Source: Erythrobacter sp. KY5
GTDB taxonomy: Bacteria; Pseudomonadota; Alphaproteobacteria; Sphingomonadales; Sphingomonadaceae
NCBI RefSeq assembly: GCF_003264115.1
Contig: NZ_CP021912.1
Location: forward strand, 3,021,001 to 3,085,000
Direction of reading: 5' to 3'
Length of the DNA: 64,000 nucleotides
Position numbers and translations under genes: made by a program. The first letter of the stretch is position 1, and every line of letters starts with the position of its first letter. Positions 7,771 through 17,260 of this stretch are shown one piece after another. The notes beneath the pieces are model-generated. The model saw only the letters and a program-made list of their open reading frames with translations, did not search any database and was not told where the DNA came from.

Positions 7771-10167
7771 CTAGAATGAGCATTCCGTACCTTCTGGCAG
7801 CGCGCTGCGCGAGATCTGCGCGATCGAGAATTGCAGCGGCGCGTTCGTGGTGATGGTGAGGCCATCGCCAAATTCGCCAAGGCACGCCTCGGTCAGGACC
7901 ATTTCGCGCCATCCCTTGCCAGCGGCAACCGTCATGCGGCGCGTCACGTCCTCGGTCCGCTCGCCGCTTGCAATGGTCACGGTGCCTGCGGGAGCGGCGG
8001 GCAGGTTGTAAGTGATGATGTAAGCGCCCTCGCCTTCGCCAGCGACGGTGAAGCTTGAACCCGGTCCGAATGTCAGCTGGCGCGCATCTTCCTGCCGGTT
8101 GCGGTCGATACCGCGAGCAACGAGACCCCCGCCTTCACCGCGCAGGTTCGGCAAGTCCGTCCCGCCAGCACTTGCGGTGATGCCGGCAGACAGGCGACCA
8201 TTAACAAACCAATCGGCAGCCGGAGCGCCATCCAGGAAGCCGCAGCTTTCGCTGAGGTCGCCCAAGGGGGCAGTGTCGTCGAGCGAACGGCCATAGCCAA
8301 GCGCGAACAGAGCGCCATCCGGGCCATTGAGCGGATTCCCCTCGCAGCTTGCAGGCCAGCTGAAGGATAGCTTGCCCGTGGCAGCCCTCTCGCCGAACAG
8401 AATGTCAGCAACGCCCGCGCCTTCACTGCCCGGAAGCCATGAGGCAACAAATGCGTCGGATGCGTTCAGTTCGCGGTTCACCCACATGGGACGGCCCGAA
8501 AGGAACACCGATACTGTCGGGATGCCTAGCTCTTCGAATTTGCGTAGCAGGTCGAGGCCCTCGCTATCCGCGAAGATCAGGTTCTTCCGGTCGCCAGCAA
8601 ATTCTGCGTAAGGCTCTTCGCCAAAGACCACGATCGCAATGTCGGGGCGCTGGTCGAATGTGCCATCTGTCGAAAGCGTTGCGCTGCCGCCGCTTTCTTG
8701 CGCCGCTTCCTCGATCCCTGCCCAGATCGAGGTCGCTCCCGGGAAGTAGTCGTTGGTCAGCTCGCGACCGCCTTGCCAGGTGAGCGTCCAGCCGCCAGCG
8801 GCCTGCGCGATGCTGTCCGCGGCGACACCGGCAACGAGGATATCGGAGCCCGGCTTCAAAGGCAGGACCCCGTCATTCTTGAGGATCACCTGCGACTTGG
8901 CGACAGCTTCACGAGCAACAGCGCGGTGCGGCGCCATGCCAAGCTTGTCGTATTCACCGGCATTGGGCCGCGCCGAGGGACTCTGAGCATCCGGACCCAG
9001 CAGTCCGGCACGCTGCTTGATGCGAAGGACGCGGGCAACCGCCTCATCGACGCGCGCTTCGGGAATAGTGCCATCGCGAACCTGCGCTACCAGCGAGGTG
9101 TGCAAGGCGACAGCATCGTCTGGCACCATGTAGATATCGAGCCCTGCGATAAGCGCCTGCGGGCAGTCGGAAACAGTGCAGCCAGCAATCTGCCCGTGGC
9201 CATTCCAGTCGCCGACCACCAGTCCTTCAAAGCCCATCTCGCCGCGAAGCACGCCCGTGAGCAAAGCTTCGTTCCCGTGCATCTTTGTGCCATTGATTGA
9301 GTTGAAGCTTGCCATGATGGTTTCGACACCGGCCTCGATCGCGACCGGGTAAGGAACCGCGTGGATCGCCTTGAGCGCATCGATGTCACCGTTGACGTCG
9401 CCCTGGTCGACACCCTGATCGGTGCCGCCATCGCCAAAGAAGTGCTTGGCGGTTGCGATAACGCGGCCTCGGCCGAGGTAATCCTCGGCGCCTTTCTTGC
9501 CCTGCAAACCTTCGACGAGTGCAGCGCCCATTTGTGCGACCAGATCGGGATCTTCGGAATAGCTTTCGTAAGTACGGCCCCAACGGTCATCGCGCGCGAC
9601 CGCAACGGTCGGCGAGAAGTTCCAGTCGATCCCGGTCACCTCGATCTCTGTAGCGGTTGCAGCCCCGATCTGCCGGACAAGGTCCGCATCGCCGGTTGCG
9701 CCAAGGGCGATGTTGTGCGGGAAAATTGTCGCCTGAACGACATTGGTGTGGCCGTGAACGGCGTCTGTGCCCCACATCGTAGGGATGACAGGCTCACCAT
9801 CTGGCAAGGGTTGCGTCGATGCGTCCCACATCTCGTCCGCGAGGCGCAGCCATTGCGATGCGGGCGCAAATTCGTCGCCGTAAGGGCCGCCATTGCCCCC
9901 ATTGAGATAGCTGCCCCAGCGATACTCTTGCATCTCTTGTGCATCGAACGAATTGATTTGCGGCTGGATCAGCTGCGCGACCTTGCGCTCCAGGCTCATG
10001 CGCGAAACCATGTCCGCAATCATGTTATCTGAAGCGGAGGGCGCGGCTTGCGTTGCTGTTGCAGCTACGGGCGCGCTGCTCGCAGATTGAAGGCTGCCTT
10101 CGCCACATGCAGACAAGGCACCAAGGCTAACGGCGTTGACCAACGCCAGACGGAAATTCAGTCGCAT
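7771..10167 (-). CDS. Glycoside hydrolase family 3 beta-glucosidase/exo-glucanase, lipoprotein
   Basis: 798 residues from the ATG at 10167; a TTG 7 codons earlier is less likely because GGGAGGGG sits before the ATG. The lipobox LSAC (Cys21) implies a lipid-anchored periplasmic or surface protein. The GH3 N-terminal barrel contains AKHFFGDG (KH pair, about 241-246) and the nucleophile Asp320 in LVVGDWNGH. The second alpha/beta domain (about 400-640) includes VVFGEEPYAEFAGD. A C-terminal beta-sandwich follows from about 650. GH3 enzymes of this layout release glucose from the non-reducing end of beta-1,3/1,4-glucans. It would complete digestion started by the GH16 enzyme at 12543. A LacI-type operator lies 44 bp upstream, so it can be transcribed separately from the MFS gene above it. 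Confidence 0.92.
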   Translation of the reverse strand: MRLNFRLALVNAVSLGALSACGEGSLQSASSAPVAATATQAAPSASDNMIADMVSRMSLERKVAQLIQPQINSFDAQEMQEYRWGSYLNGGNGGPYGDEFAPASQWLRLADEMWDASTQPLPDGEPVIPTMWGTDAVHGHTNVVQATIFPHNIALGATGDADLVRQIGAATATEIEVTGIDWNFSPTVAVARDDRWGRTYESYSEDPDLVAQMGAALVEGLQGKKGAEDYLGRGRVIATAKHFFGDGGTDQGVDQGDVNGDIDALKAIHAVPYPVAIEAGVETIMASFNSINGTKMHGNEALLTGVLRGEMGFEGLVVGDWNGHGQIAGCTVSDCPQALIAGLDIYMVPDDAVALHTSLVAQVRDGTIPEARVDEAVARVLRIKQRAGLLGPDAQSPSARPNAGEYDKLGMAPHRAVAREAVAKSQVILKNDGVLPLKPGSDILVAGVAADSIAQAAGGWTLTWQGGRELTNDYFPGATSIWAGIEEAAQESGGSATLSTDGTFDQRPDIAIVVFGEEPYAEFAGDRKNLIFADSEGLDLLRKFEELGIPTVSVFLSGRPMWVNRELNASDAFVASWLPGSEGAGVADILFGERAATGKLSFSWPASCEGNPLNGPDGALFALGYGRSLDDTAPLGDLSESCGFLDGAPAADWFVNGRLSAGITASAGGTDLPNLRGEGGGLVARGIDRNRQEDARQLTFGPGSSFTVAGEGEGAYIITYNLPAAPAGTVTIASGERTEDVTRRMTVAAGKGWREMVLTEACLGEFGDGLTITTNAPLQFSIAQISRSALPEGTECSF

Positions 10168-10210
10168 TGTAAGGCAAGCCCCTCCCAAAGGCTCAATGAT
10201 TCTGCGCTCG

Positions 10211-10226
10211 TTGAGAACGTTATCAA
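10211..10226. promoter_or_regulatory. LacI-type operator O1, upstream of the GH3 gene
   Basis: TTGAGAACGTTATCAA is a 16-bp pseudo-palindrome with one mismatched pair around a central CG, the form bound by LacI/GalR-family dimers. It lies 44 bp before the GH3 start codon. O2 (18827) matches it at 14 of 16 bases. The LacI-type gene at 11463 is the obvious partner. Confidence 0.7.
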
Positions 10227-10266
10227 GATACTACATCTCGGCCTCCGAAATGCAAGTATCTAGCCA

Positions 10267-11466
10267 CTATCGACGCACACGAAGCGCAGCGAGCAGTGCG
10301 GCGGCAAGCAGCGCGAATCCCGCGAACAGCCCGAAAAGCGCAGCAAAACCAAAGCTTGGTACAAGCGTCAGCGTCAGCCATGGCATAACGATGGAGGGGA
10401 CGGTATTGGTGAGATTGAATATCCCCATGTCGCGTCCACGATGACGAGGCTGCGGCAAGACACGCAAAGTTTGCGCTGTGTGGAGCGACAGGAAGATCGA
10501 GGCGCCGATCCCGAACACCACATAACCCGCGATCGCAAGTTCAAGACCCGTTGCAACCGCCATCGTTCCAAGCCCGAGCGCAGCAAGGACCGCGCAAAAG
10601 CTCAATGGCAAGATCGGTCGGCCTTCGCGGTCCGACCAACGTCCTGCGGCAAGTGCAAGCGGGACCGACATAACCAGCACCATGCTGAAAATATTGGCGG
10701 CGGTGTTTTCGTTGAAGCCTTCAACAATCGAGCGAAGCCAGAACAGGAGGAAAGCAAACAGGCCCGCCTCTGAAATTTGGATCAGGAACCGGGCCAGCCA
10801 CATGCGCGCGACGGTAGAACGGTCACTAAGCTCGCGCACCGTTTCCACCTCCTCGCGACGTGGCTGCATCAGTTGGGGGCGAACTCTGCCCCGGCCAAGA
10901 ACAATCACCGGGCTCATCAGCAAGACGACCAGCAGCGCCACCACTTCCAGCCGCAAGCCCGTAGGCACTAACATCTCGAAAGTGACAAACGATCCGGCAA
11001 TGGCTCCCAAAGCAGGCGCGAGGGAGAGCGCTCCGCCAAGCGAGCCTTTCTGCTCGTCAGGAAAACAGTCGCCTGCCCACGCGAAAAGCGGCGAGAGCAT
11101 CATATTCAACGCGACCTGCCAGAGCATCGTGAAGATGATGAGTTCGCTCAGACTGCTTGCCTGATCTATCGCAATCAGGAGCGCGCTTGACCCAATGAGG
11201 CCTGCGAGGATCCACGGAAGGCGCGAGCCGCTGCGATCGCTGAGCATGCCGATGGCGATGTTCGCTACACTCGCCATGACGGCGCCGTAGAAGGTCACCT
11301 GCGCAAGCGCGGGGACGTCCTCCGAACCTGTCAGCTCGGTGATCTTGAGCGGAAGCAAAACCGTCAGAAGCGGCACATAAGCGATCGAGCCGCCGCCTGC
11401 CGCAAGCGCAAAGAGAGCCAGGAACCAGAGCGGCTGGCGTTCTGCAGTGGGTTGAGACGTGCTCAA
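10267..11466 (-). CDS. Major facilitator superfamily transporter
   Basis: A 399-residue, mostly hydrophobic protein with about 12 predicted membrane helices and a central cytoplasmic loop near residues 190-215. It has the MFS loop 2-3 motif variant GMLSDRSGSRLPW (about 63-75) and the matching second-half loop GRWSDREGRP. It starts with TTG at 11466 inside the stop of the LacI gene (TTGA overlap), so it is translationally coupled to the regulator. It probably moves a sugar or glucan oligosaccharide over the inner membrane, in parallel with the SSS symporter at 6065. The substrate is inferred only from the locus. Confidence 0.88.
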   Translation of the reverse strand: MSTSQPTAERQPLWFLALFALAAGGGSIAYVPLLTVLLPLKITELTGSEDVPALAQVTFYGAVMASVANIAIGMLSDRSGSRLPWILAGLIGSSALLIAIDQASSLSELIIFTMLWQVALNMMLSPLFAWAGDCFPDEQKGSLGGALSLAPALGAIAGSFVTFEMLVPTGLRLEVVALLVVLLMSPVIVLGRGRVRPQLMQPRREEVETVRELSDRSTVARMWLARFLIQISEAGLFAFLLFWLRSIVEGFNENTAANIFSMVLVMSVPLALAAGRWSDREGRPILPLSFCAVLAALGLGTMAVATGLELAIAGYVVFGIGASIFLSLHTAQTLRVLPQPRHRGRDMGIFNLTNTVPSIVMPWLTLTLVPSFGFAALFGLFAGFALLAAALLAALRVRR

Positions 11467-12518
11467 GCTGACCTTGGAGCAGGACCTGTGGAAGCGCGCT
11501 CGACCAAGGAGGCTTTGACGTCGATCACACCGCCCTTGTGATCTTGCCCTTTCAGCGTGATGAGCTTCTCGACAGCAAGCGAAACGGTTTCGGCAATGGG
11601 CTGATCGACGGCTGTGAGTGGCGGCTGCGAAAACCTGACAATCGGCGTGTTGTCGAACGAGATCAGAGAGATGTCGCGCGGCACATGCATTCCGCGATCA
11701 CGTACCACTTCTAGCGCGGCAAGGGTCATCTGGTCGTTGCTGCCGATGATCGCGGTCATTTGCGGATTGCGGTCGAGCAAGGCGCGCGCGGCCTGCGTGC
11801 CGGACTCGTAGCTGAAATCTCCGCGCTCGTTGAGGCCATGAATATCGAGCCCATGCTCGCTCATCGCGCGTTCCCAACCCGCGACGCGCCAGCCAGACAG
11901 GCTGTATTCGCGCGGACCTGCGATTATGCCGATGCGCTTGTGCCCCAATTCGATCAGGCGCTTGGTCGAGGTGTAAGCCGCTCCCTCATCACCCATCGTC
12001 ATCGGGATGCCGGGTTCCTCGCGGTTCGAGCCGATGCGAGCAAACGGCACGCCGCGTTTTTCCAGCAACGTGGTTATAAGCGGGTTTTCCGAGTGCGGCG
12101 GGGTCAGGATGACACCGTCCGGCTGCAAGGCCGCGATGGTGGCTGCAAGCTCGCGCTCGACATGGTCGGCGTGCGTATCGACCAGTTCGACCATCATCCG
12201 GTAGCCATGTTTTGAGCATGTGAGGATACCGCCCAGAAGCATCTGGTCGACCCAGTCGGTCCCTTGCCGCTCGCGCCAGTCGGCAAGAGTGCGTTCGCGG
12301 TCGTTGATGGCAAGGATGATGTAGGAGCGCGAACCGCTCATGCGCTGCGCGGCAAGCGAAGGCACATAACCCAGCCGATCAATCGATGCCTGCACCTTGT
12401 CGCGCATTTGCGGGCGCACATTGGGCCCATCGTTTATGACACGGCTCACCGTTTGCAGGGACACGCCTGCATCCTCCGCAACCTCGCGGATGGTGACCGA
12501 TTTGTGGCCTCTGCCCAT
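11463..12518 (-). CDS. LacI-family transcriptional regulator of the glucan locus
   Basis: 351 residues. The N-terminal helix-turn-helix VTIREVAEDAGVSLQTVSRV (8-27) is followed by the hinge helix SLAAQRMSGSRS (about 54-65). A periplasmic-binding-protein-like sensor domain runs from about 65 to 340 (LAINDRER, GSNDQMTLAALEVVRD, ISLISFDNTP). Such proteins usually repress until a sugar binds. The gene sits between GH16 (24 bp upstream) and MFS (4-nt overlap), so it is part of the operon it should control. Candidate operators are O1 at 10211, O2 at 18827 and the weaker O3 at 17138. The ligand is probably glucose, laminaribiose or a related glucan product, which is inference. Confidence 0.93.
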   Translation of the reverse strand: MGRGHKSVTIREVAEDAGVSLQTVSRVINDGPNVRPQMRDKVQASIDRLGYVPSLAAQRMSGSRSYIILAINDRERTLADWRERQGTDWVDQMLLGGILTCSKHGYRMMVELVDTHADHVERELAATIAALQPDGVILTPPHSENPLITTLLEKRGVPFARIGSNREEPGIPMTMGDEGAAYTSTKRLIELGHKRIGIIAGPREYSLSGWRVAGWERAMSEHGLDIHGLNERGDFSYESGTQAARALLDRNPQMTAIIGSNDQMTLAALEVVRDRGMHVPRDISLISFDNTPIVRFSQPPLTAVDQPIAETVSLAVEKLITLKGQDHKGGVIDVKASLVERASTGPAPRSA

Positions 12519-12542
12519 TGCGATGCCCGTCCTTAGCTTCGC

Positions 12543-13535
12543 CTATTTAATGCAGGCGCGCCCCGTCCCCGGGTCGCTCCCGCATTGGTAAACTCTGATC
12601 CAGTCGACCTCGAATTGAGCCGGAACGCTTTCAGGTGCAAGCCCCTTTTCGTTGTCGCGTTCAGGCCATCGCCCGCCTACTGCCAGATTGGCCATAACAT
12701 ACATCGGCTGGTCAAAGGGAGCGTTGGCATTGCCTTCGGCCTTCGGCGAACCTGTATCCCAATCCTCTGGCGTGAAGACGGCATGCACCCGATCGTTCAC
12801 GAGGAAGCGTATGATCCCCTCGCCCCACTCCACCGCATAGACATGAAAGCCGTCGGAGGGCAGCGAGTTATCGGGAAGCGCCGTCTTGCTGTCGACATAG
12901 CGGTTGTTCGGGGGAAGATCGCCGAAATGAAGCGCGCTGACAGTGCGGTTCTCGCCGACATCGCCGTCACATTCGTCACAATCTGCGCCAATATTGACAG
13001 CTTCAAGAATGTCGATCTCGCCCGATAGTGGCCAACGACCATAGTGATCGTCGGCCGGCATCATCCAGACGGCTGGCCACATGCCCTGCCCGCCCGGAAC
13101 CTTCGCCCGCGCTTCGATCCGGCCATAGCGCCACGCGTGAAGGCCGCGCGTGCGAACCTTGCCCGACGTGTATCCTTGCGTAACTTGCGGATTGGGGTCT
13201 GCGGCAATTTCAGGCGGACGATCAGGTCCGGTGAAGGTCTCCTTGCGCGCTTTAAGCAGGAGAACGCCATCCTCGACCGCGATGTTCTCTGGCCGGTCGG
13301 TGTAGCATTGCCGCTCATCATTGCCGCCGCCCCAGCACGATTGTTCCGGTGTCCAGTTGGTGCGGTCGAGGCCGTCGCCATCGAATTCGTCCGACCAAAC
13401 CAGCTCCCAGCCCGCCCCTTCGAGCGGTGCGACCACGGTCTGTGTCGCGTCGCCTTGCGACGCATCCGATGCTGCGCAAGCTGTAAGCAAGCCGGCCAAA
13501 ACTACGGCAGCGCTCCTTCGTCCCATTCGCTTCAT
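12543..13535 (-). CDS. Glycoside hydrolase family 16 endo-beta-glucanase (laminarinase-like), lipoprotein
   Basis: 330 residues with a strong AGGGGAA ribosome site 6 nt before the ATG. A lipoprotein signal ends in LLTAC (Cys20). The catalytic signature GEIDILE (172-178) gives nucleophile Glu173, Asp175 and acid/base Glu178. The extra residue between Asp and the second Glu is the form of GH16 laminarinases rather than kappa-carrageenases. WSDEFDG (47-53) and MYVMANLAVGG near the C-terminus are further laminarinase-type features. It should cut internal beta-1,3(4) bonds of laminarin-like glucans at the cell surface or periplasm. It lies after the TonB receptor and before the LacI gene, as expected of a glucan utilisation operon. 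Confidence 0.93.
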   Translation of the reverse strand: MKRMGRRSAAVVLAGLLTACAASDASQGDATQTVVAPLEGAGWELVWSDEFDGDGLDRTNWTPEQSCWGGGNDERQCYTDRPENIAVEDGVLLLKARKETFTGPDRPPEIAADPNPQVTQGYTSGKVRTRGLHAWRYGRIEARAKVPGGQGMWPAVWMMPADDHYGRWPLSGEIDILEAVNIGADCDECDGDVGENRTVSALHFGDLPPNNRYVDSKTALPDNSLPSDGFHVYAVEWGEGIIRFLVNDRVHAVFTPEDWDTGSPKAEGNANAPFDQPMYVMANLAVGGRWPERDNEKGLAPESVPAQFEVDWIRVYQCGSDPGTGRACIK

Positions 13536-13582
13536 GTCATTCCCCTGCGTGCGAATTCCAATGCGTCCAGCGCCCGAGCAAG

Positions 13583-13620
13583 AAGAGGGGACTTTGCCCC
13601 CTCAAGCAAAGCCCCCTCTT
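13583..13620 (-). promoter_or_regulatory. Intra-operon hairpin after the TonB-receptor gene
   Basis: A 14-bp stem with one mismatch (AAGAGGGGACTTTG against CAAAGCCCCCTCTT) and a 10-nt loop lie between the receptor stop and the GH16 start. No clean U-run follows on the minus strand. It therefore looks more like a partial terminator or mRNA-processing/stability element that would keep receptor mRNA more abundant than downstream genes. Confidence 0.5.
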
Positions 13621-13670
13621 ACCCTCACCCGAGATACTCAAGCGAGCATTCGGAAGCTTCGACAAATCCC

Positions 13671-16600
13671 CTAGAAGTCGAAGCGGGCAAGGAACGTGAA
13701 GCGACGGTCGTTGCGGAACGCCGAACGCGTGATGCGTGTGCCGTCGAAATCGACGACCTGACTGGTCTCCGTCACCTCGTCGAGCAGGTTCACACCTTGC
13801 ACGCCGATCTTCAGCTGGTCCGTAACCGAGTAGAAGATGGACGCGTCGAGCTGGCCCGTCGATTCCTGCCAGATCGGCGAGAACGGGAAGATGTCGTCGC
13901 GTGGTGTGATAAGAAAGGCCGATCGCCAGTTGTAAGCGGCGCGAGCCGAGAACTTGCTGTCCTCATAGAACACCGTAGCGTTGAACGAGTTCTTCGAAAT
14001 GCCGGCGAGCGGTTGCTGACCAACGAACGCGCCACCGCCCAGATCACCCGTCGTTGACGTTACCGAGGGTTGGCCGAACTGTGCCAGATCCGGGTTCGAA
14101 AAATCGCTGCCATCCACATAGGTGTAGGTGAATGCGGTACCGATGTTTCCAAGCGGTCCGGGCAGGAAGTCGTAGACCTGCTGGTGCGTGATTTCGAAGC
14201 CCTTCAGCGTGCCGTCCTGCGAGTTGACCGGCCCTTGAACAGCCACGTCGACCGTAACGGCAGAACCCGGATAATCGACCCGCGAGAACCCGGTGTCGAT
14301 GAACCCGCTGACATCCTTGGCAAAGACCGAGAAAGTCAGCTGGCCGACTTCGGCAAAGTACCACTCAACCGAAAGGTCGTAATTCCACACCTCAACCGGC
14401 AGCAAATTGCGGTTTCCGGTGCTGAGCGTGAACAGTGGCCCGCTGGCAAGGGCGCCGCTGCCGGCATTGGCAAGCGCCACGGTGTTGTCCCCTATGCCGC
14501 CCCCGGCGCGGAACAGCTGCAGATCCGGACGCGAGATGTTCTTCGAGGCCGCGGCACGGAACAGCAGGCCATCACCTACATCTAGACGCGCGTTGAAGCT
14601 CGGCAGCCAGTGATCGAAAGTGATGTCGCGATCGTCAATCAGCACTTCCCCGGTGAACGCTGCGGCAAATTCAGCCACGCGCTCCGGAGAGAGCTGGCAG
14701 ATTCCCGCCAGGCTGATCGGCGCTGCGCCGCCCGTGTTGCACCCGGCGGTCACTTCGGAAGGCTGGACGACACCGTCGCCATTGCCCCCGCCTACGACGA
14801 CGCCGTTTTCGATCACAGGAGTGTCAAATCGGCCCGGATCGGGGAAGCCGATGCGACCGATAGTCGAAATCTCGGTCTCGACATAGCGCAGTCCGATGTT
14901 GCCGGAAAGTTCCCAGCCATTGTCGAAGTCCATACCGTAATCGACGCGGCCATAGGCGGCCTTGGTCACTTCGGTCACGACCGATACTTCGCCCGGGCAG
15001 AACACGCCTTCAATGTCGCAAGGCAGGATCTCGCCGGTCACTTCATCAGGACGGAAACGGTTGTTCACGCCATAATTGAAGCGCTCAGGCGATTGGCTGA
15101 ACTGCTGAACTTCCTCGACCTGCGTGTCTGTCAGGCCGCTCAGATATTCGCCAAGAAAATCATCGCCGCCAAAGAAGAAGGCCGCACCGTTCTCGATCGG
15201 CAGCGGCGCGTTGCCGCGCTGGAAATTGTCGCCAAATGGGTTTCGGTAGTTCGAGAAGGCGGGGAACTCGTCAACATAGGCACCGCCAGCAATCGCAAAT
15301 TCCTGGCCGGGAAGACCAGTGAAGAAACGACCCGGAATAAAGCCGTTCCCAAACGGGCCAGGCCCGCTTGCACCACAACCCGGGCCTTCGCCCCACGGCA
15401 GACAGCCCGCGCGGCCGGCCCAAGGCGCCGAAAGATTGCCCCAGGTGCTGAAATTGGTGTTGCGGGTCGTGCGATCACGCTCGGCCCAGCGGGCACCGAA
15501 GCGCGCCGCCTTAAAGAAGCCGTCGTCGCTGATGTCGTACTCTGCGTCGAAGCGAAGGCTGTCGAGATCGCCTTCGTTGAGCTCGCGGCTGTCGAGAGCG
15601 AACCAGTAATAGGTGTTGAGACCCGAGGTAAAGTAATCCGCAGGAGCGCCCTGCGGAGCGAGGAACTGAACCGATGGCACCGAACCTGTGAGGTCGAGAG
15701 CAATATCGGCCCACGTCGACATCGCGCCGAACACCGAATTGCGTTCCAGATCAGAAGTGATCCGTTGCGCTTCGAAGTTGATGCGGAAGCGATCGGTGAT
15801 GTTCCACTTTACGTCGAGCGAGATGTCCTCGGTCCTCGTGTCGAGCGCACGCTCGAAGCGCAGCGAGTCCAGTGGTAGACCACCTCGACCGAACGGGTTG
15901 GCATAGGCATCACCCTGACGCTGGCTCAGAATACCGCTCTGAAAGATGCCGTTCGCGTCGTACTGGAACGAGGTGCCATTCAGCGGCTCAGGGAAAAGAC
16001 CCTCGTCATCGACTCGGGCGAGAAGCGCAAATTCTTCAGTCTGGAATGTTGCATCCGCGCGCAAATATTCGACTGTAACAACGAAATCGCCAGTGGGGTC
16101 TTCATACTGAAGAATGCCCGAGAACGCTTCACGCGTACGATCCAGATCGGTCGTGCGCAGACCGGCACCTTTCGGCACAAGGACGGAGCCAGCCGGCGGG
16201 AAATTCGACGGATCGAAGTTGGGATCGCCAACGAAGCCGCCCGACCCGACCGACAGCGGACGGATGCACGGTCCGCTCAGCGAGGCGTCGCGATAGCAAG
16301 GGTCGGTGACTTGCGAAGCGTCGGTGCGGCTTTTGAGCTCGGAATAGGCGTAGGAAGCCTGGATGCCAAAGGTGCCGGCGCCGGTTTCAAACGTGTTCGA
16401 GCCCAGAACCGAGAATTCAGGCGACCATTCTTCACGAAGATCACCGTAGTTCGCGCCAATGGTGCCCGCGATCCTCAACCCGCTGGCGTCGAGCGGCTTT
16501 CGGGTAACGAGATTGACCGTACCCGACGGCCCGCCTTCGATCATGTCAGCGGTGACATTCTTGAACACCTCGACGCGACCGAGAAGCTCGGGTGAGACAT

Positions 16601-17063
16601 CGTTGAAGTTCAACTCGCGCCCGCCAGTCGCCGAGAAAATGTCGCGGCCATTCAACTCCGAACGCGCAAAGGGAAGACCACGAATGATGACGCCGGTGCC
16701 CTCCACCGAGAAACGGTCAGGATCGGTGGTCTTTTCAAAACGGCCGATCGTGACGCCCGGGATACGCTGAAGCGTTTCTGCAACCGACCGGTCAGGCAGA
16801 GCACCGATGTCTTCCGCCGTGACAGCATCGACGAAAGTGTCCGAATCGCGCTTGATGTTCTGTGCGTTTTCGAGCGAGGCACGGAAGCCTGAAACGATGA
16901 TCAGGTTTTCGGTGTCCGCCACGTCGGACGCGATCTGCTCATCCTCATCAGCGTCATTGTCTTGCGCATATGCCGGCATGGCAGCGGCCATCGAAATGGC
17001 GAGGCCGGATGCGGTGCTCAATGCAAAAAGACGCCCTTTGGGCGCAATTCGACCGGTGTTCAT
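13671..17063 (-). CDS. TonB-dependent outer-membrane receptor of the glucan locus (1130 aa)
   Basis: The start is the ATG at 17063 with GGAGGGG upstream; the frame is open 16 codons further to a TTG. The signal peptide ends in PAYAQ (about residue 34). The plug begins IIVSGFRASLENAQ (55-68) and contains AEDIGALPD, VAETLQRIPGV and IIRGLPFARSELNGR. The barrel is large (about 190-1130) with long extracellular loops and ends in FLARFDF, a terminal-Phe strand. Receptors over 1000 residues beside GH16/GH3 genes in sphingomonads and caulobacters import oligosaccharides; here laminarin fragments are the probable cargo. It heads the minus-strand operon and is divergent from halogenase 3, sharing a 197-bp control region that holds operator-like O3. 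Confidence 0.93.
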   Translation of the reverse strand: MNTGRIAPKGRLFALSTASGLAISMAAAMPAYAQDNDADEDEQIASDVADTENLIIVSGFRASLENAQNIKRDSDTFVDAVTAEDIGALPDRSVAETLQRIPGVTIGRFEKTTDPDRFSVEGTGVIIRGLPFARSELNGRDIFSATGGRELNFNDVSPELLGRVEVFKNVTADMIEGGPSGTVNLVTRKPLDASGLRIAGTIGANYGDLREEWSPEFSVLGSNTFETGAGTFGIQASYAYSELKSRTDASQVTDPCYRDASLSGPCIRPLSVGSGGFVGDPNFDPSNFPPAGSVLVPKGAGLRTTDLDRTREAFSGILQYEDPTGDFVVTVEYLRADATFQTEEFALLARVDDEGLFPEPLNGTSFQYDANGIFQSGILSQRQGDAYANPFGRGGLPLDSLRFERALDTRTEDISLDVKWNITDRFRINFEAQRITSDLERNSVFGAMSTWADIALDLTGSVPSVQFLAPQGAPADYFTSGLNTYYWFALDSRELNEGDLDSLRFDAEYDISDDGFFKAARFGARWAERDRTTRNTNFSTWGNLSAPWAGRAGCLPWGEGPGCGASGPGPFGNGFIPGRFFTGLPGQEFAIAGGAYVDEFPAFSNYRNPFGDNFQRGNAPLPIENGAAFFFGGDDFLGEYLSGLTDTQVEEVQQFSQSPERFNYGVNNRFRPDEVTGEILPCDIEGVFCPGEVSVVTEVTKAAYGRVDYGMDFDNGWELSGNIGLRYVETEISTIGRIGFPDPGRFDTPVIENGVVVGGGNGDGVVQPSEVTAGCNTGGAAPISLAGICQLSPERVAEFAAAFTGEVLIDDRDITFDHWLPSFNARLDVGDGLLFRAAASKNISRPDLQLFRAGGGIGDNTVALANAGSGALASGPLFTLSTGNRNLLPVEVWNYDLSVEWYFAEVGQLTFSVFAKDVSGFIDTGFSRVDYPGSAVTVDVAVQGPVNSQDGTLKGFEITHQQVYDFLPGPLGNIGTAFTYTYVDGSDFSNPDLAQFGQPSVTSTTGDLGGGAFVGQQPLAGISKNSFNATVFYEDSKFSARAAYNWRSAFLITPRDDIFPFSPIWQESTGQLDASIFYSVTDQLKIGVQGVNLLDEVTETSQVVDFDGTRITRSAFRNDRRFTFLARFDF

Positions 17064-17137
17064 TTCTAGGTATCCCCTCCGAAAAATCGCATGCGGGCTT
17101 TGTGCCGACAATTCGATTGACAGATGGCTACCTTATT

Positions 17138-17153
17138 TTGTTAGCGTTCACAA
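17138..17153. promoter_or_regulatory. Weaker LacI-type operator-like site O3
   Basis: TTGTTAGCGTTCACAA has the central CG and TTG/CAA ends of the LacI-type site but matches O1 and O2 only partly. It lies in the divergent region, 75 bp before the TonB-receptor start and 107 bp before the halogenase start. The half-site CGTTCACAA recurs about 23 bp away. Confidence 0.45.
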
Positions 17154-17260
17154 GAGCTGCAATAAATCGTTCACAATTGCTGTGGCCTCCATGCCACAGA
17201 ATAGAATTTGGCACGGGTGCGGCGTGTCTGTTACGCTGCCGGTCGGGGATAGAGGAATAC

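Noticed and set aside
14610-15878. 422-codon plus-strand open frame
   Set aside because: Antisense to the second TonB receptor, whose protein is clearly real.
16970-17260. N-terminal extension of halogenase 3
   Set aside because: It overlaps the TonB-receptor signal peptide region antisense; the ATG at 17261 has a ribosome site and the normal halogenase start.
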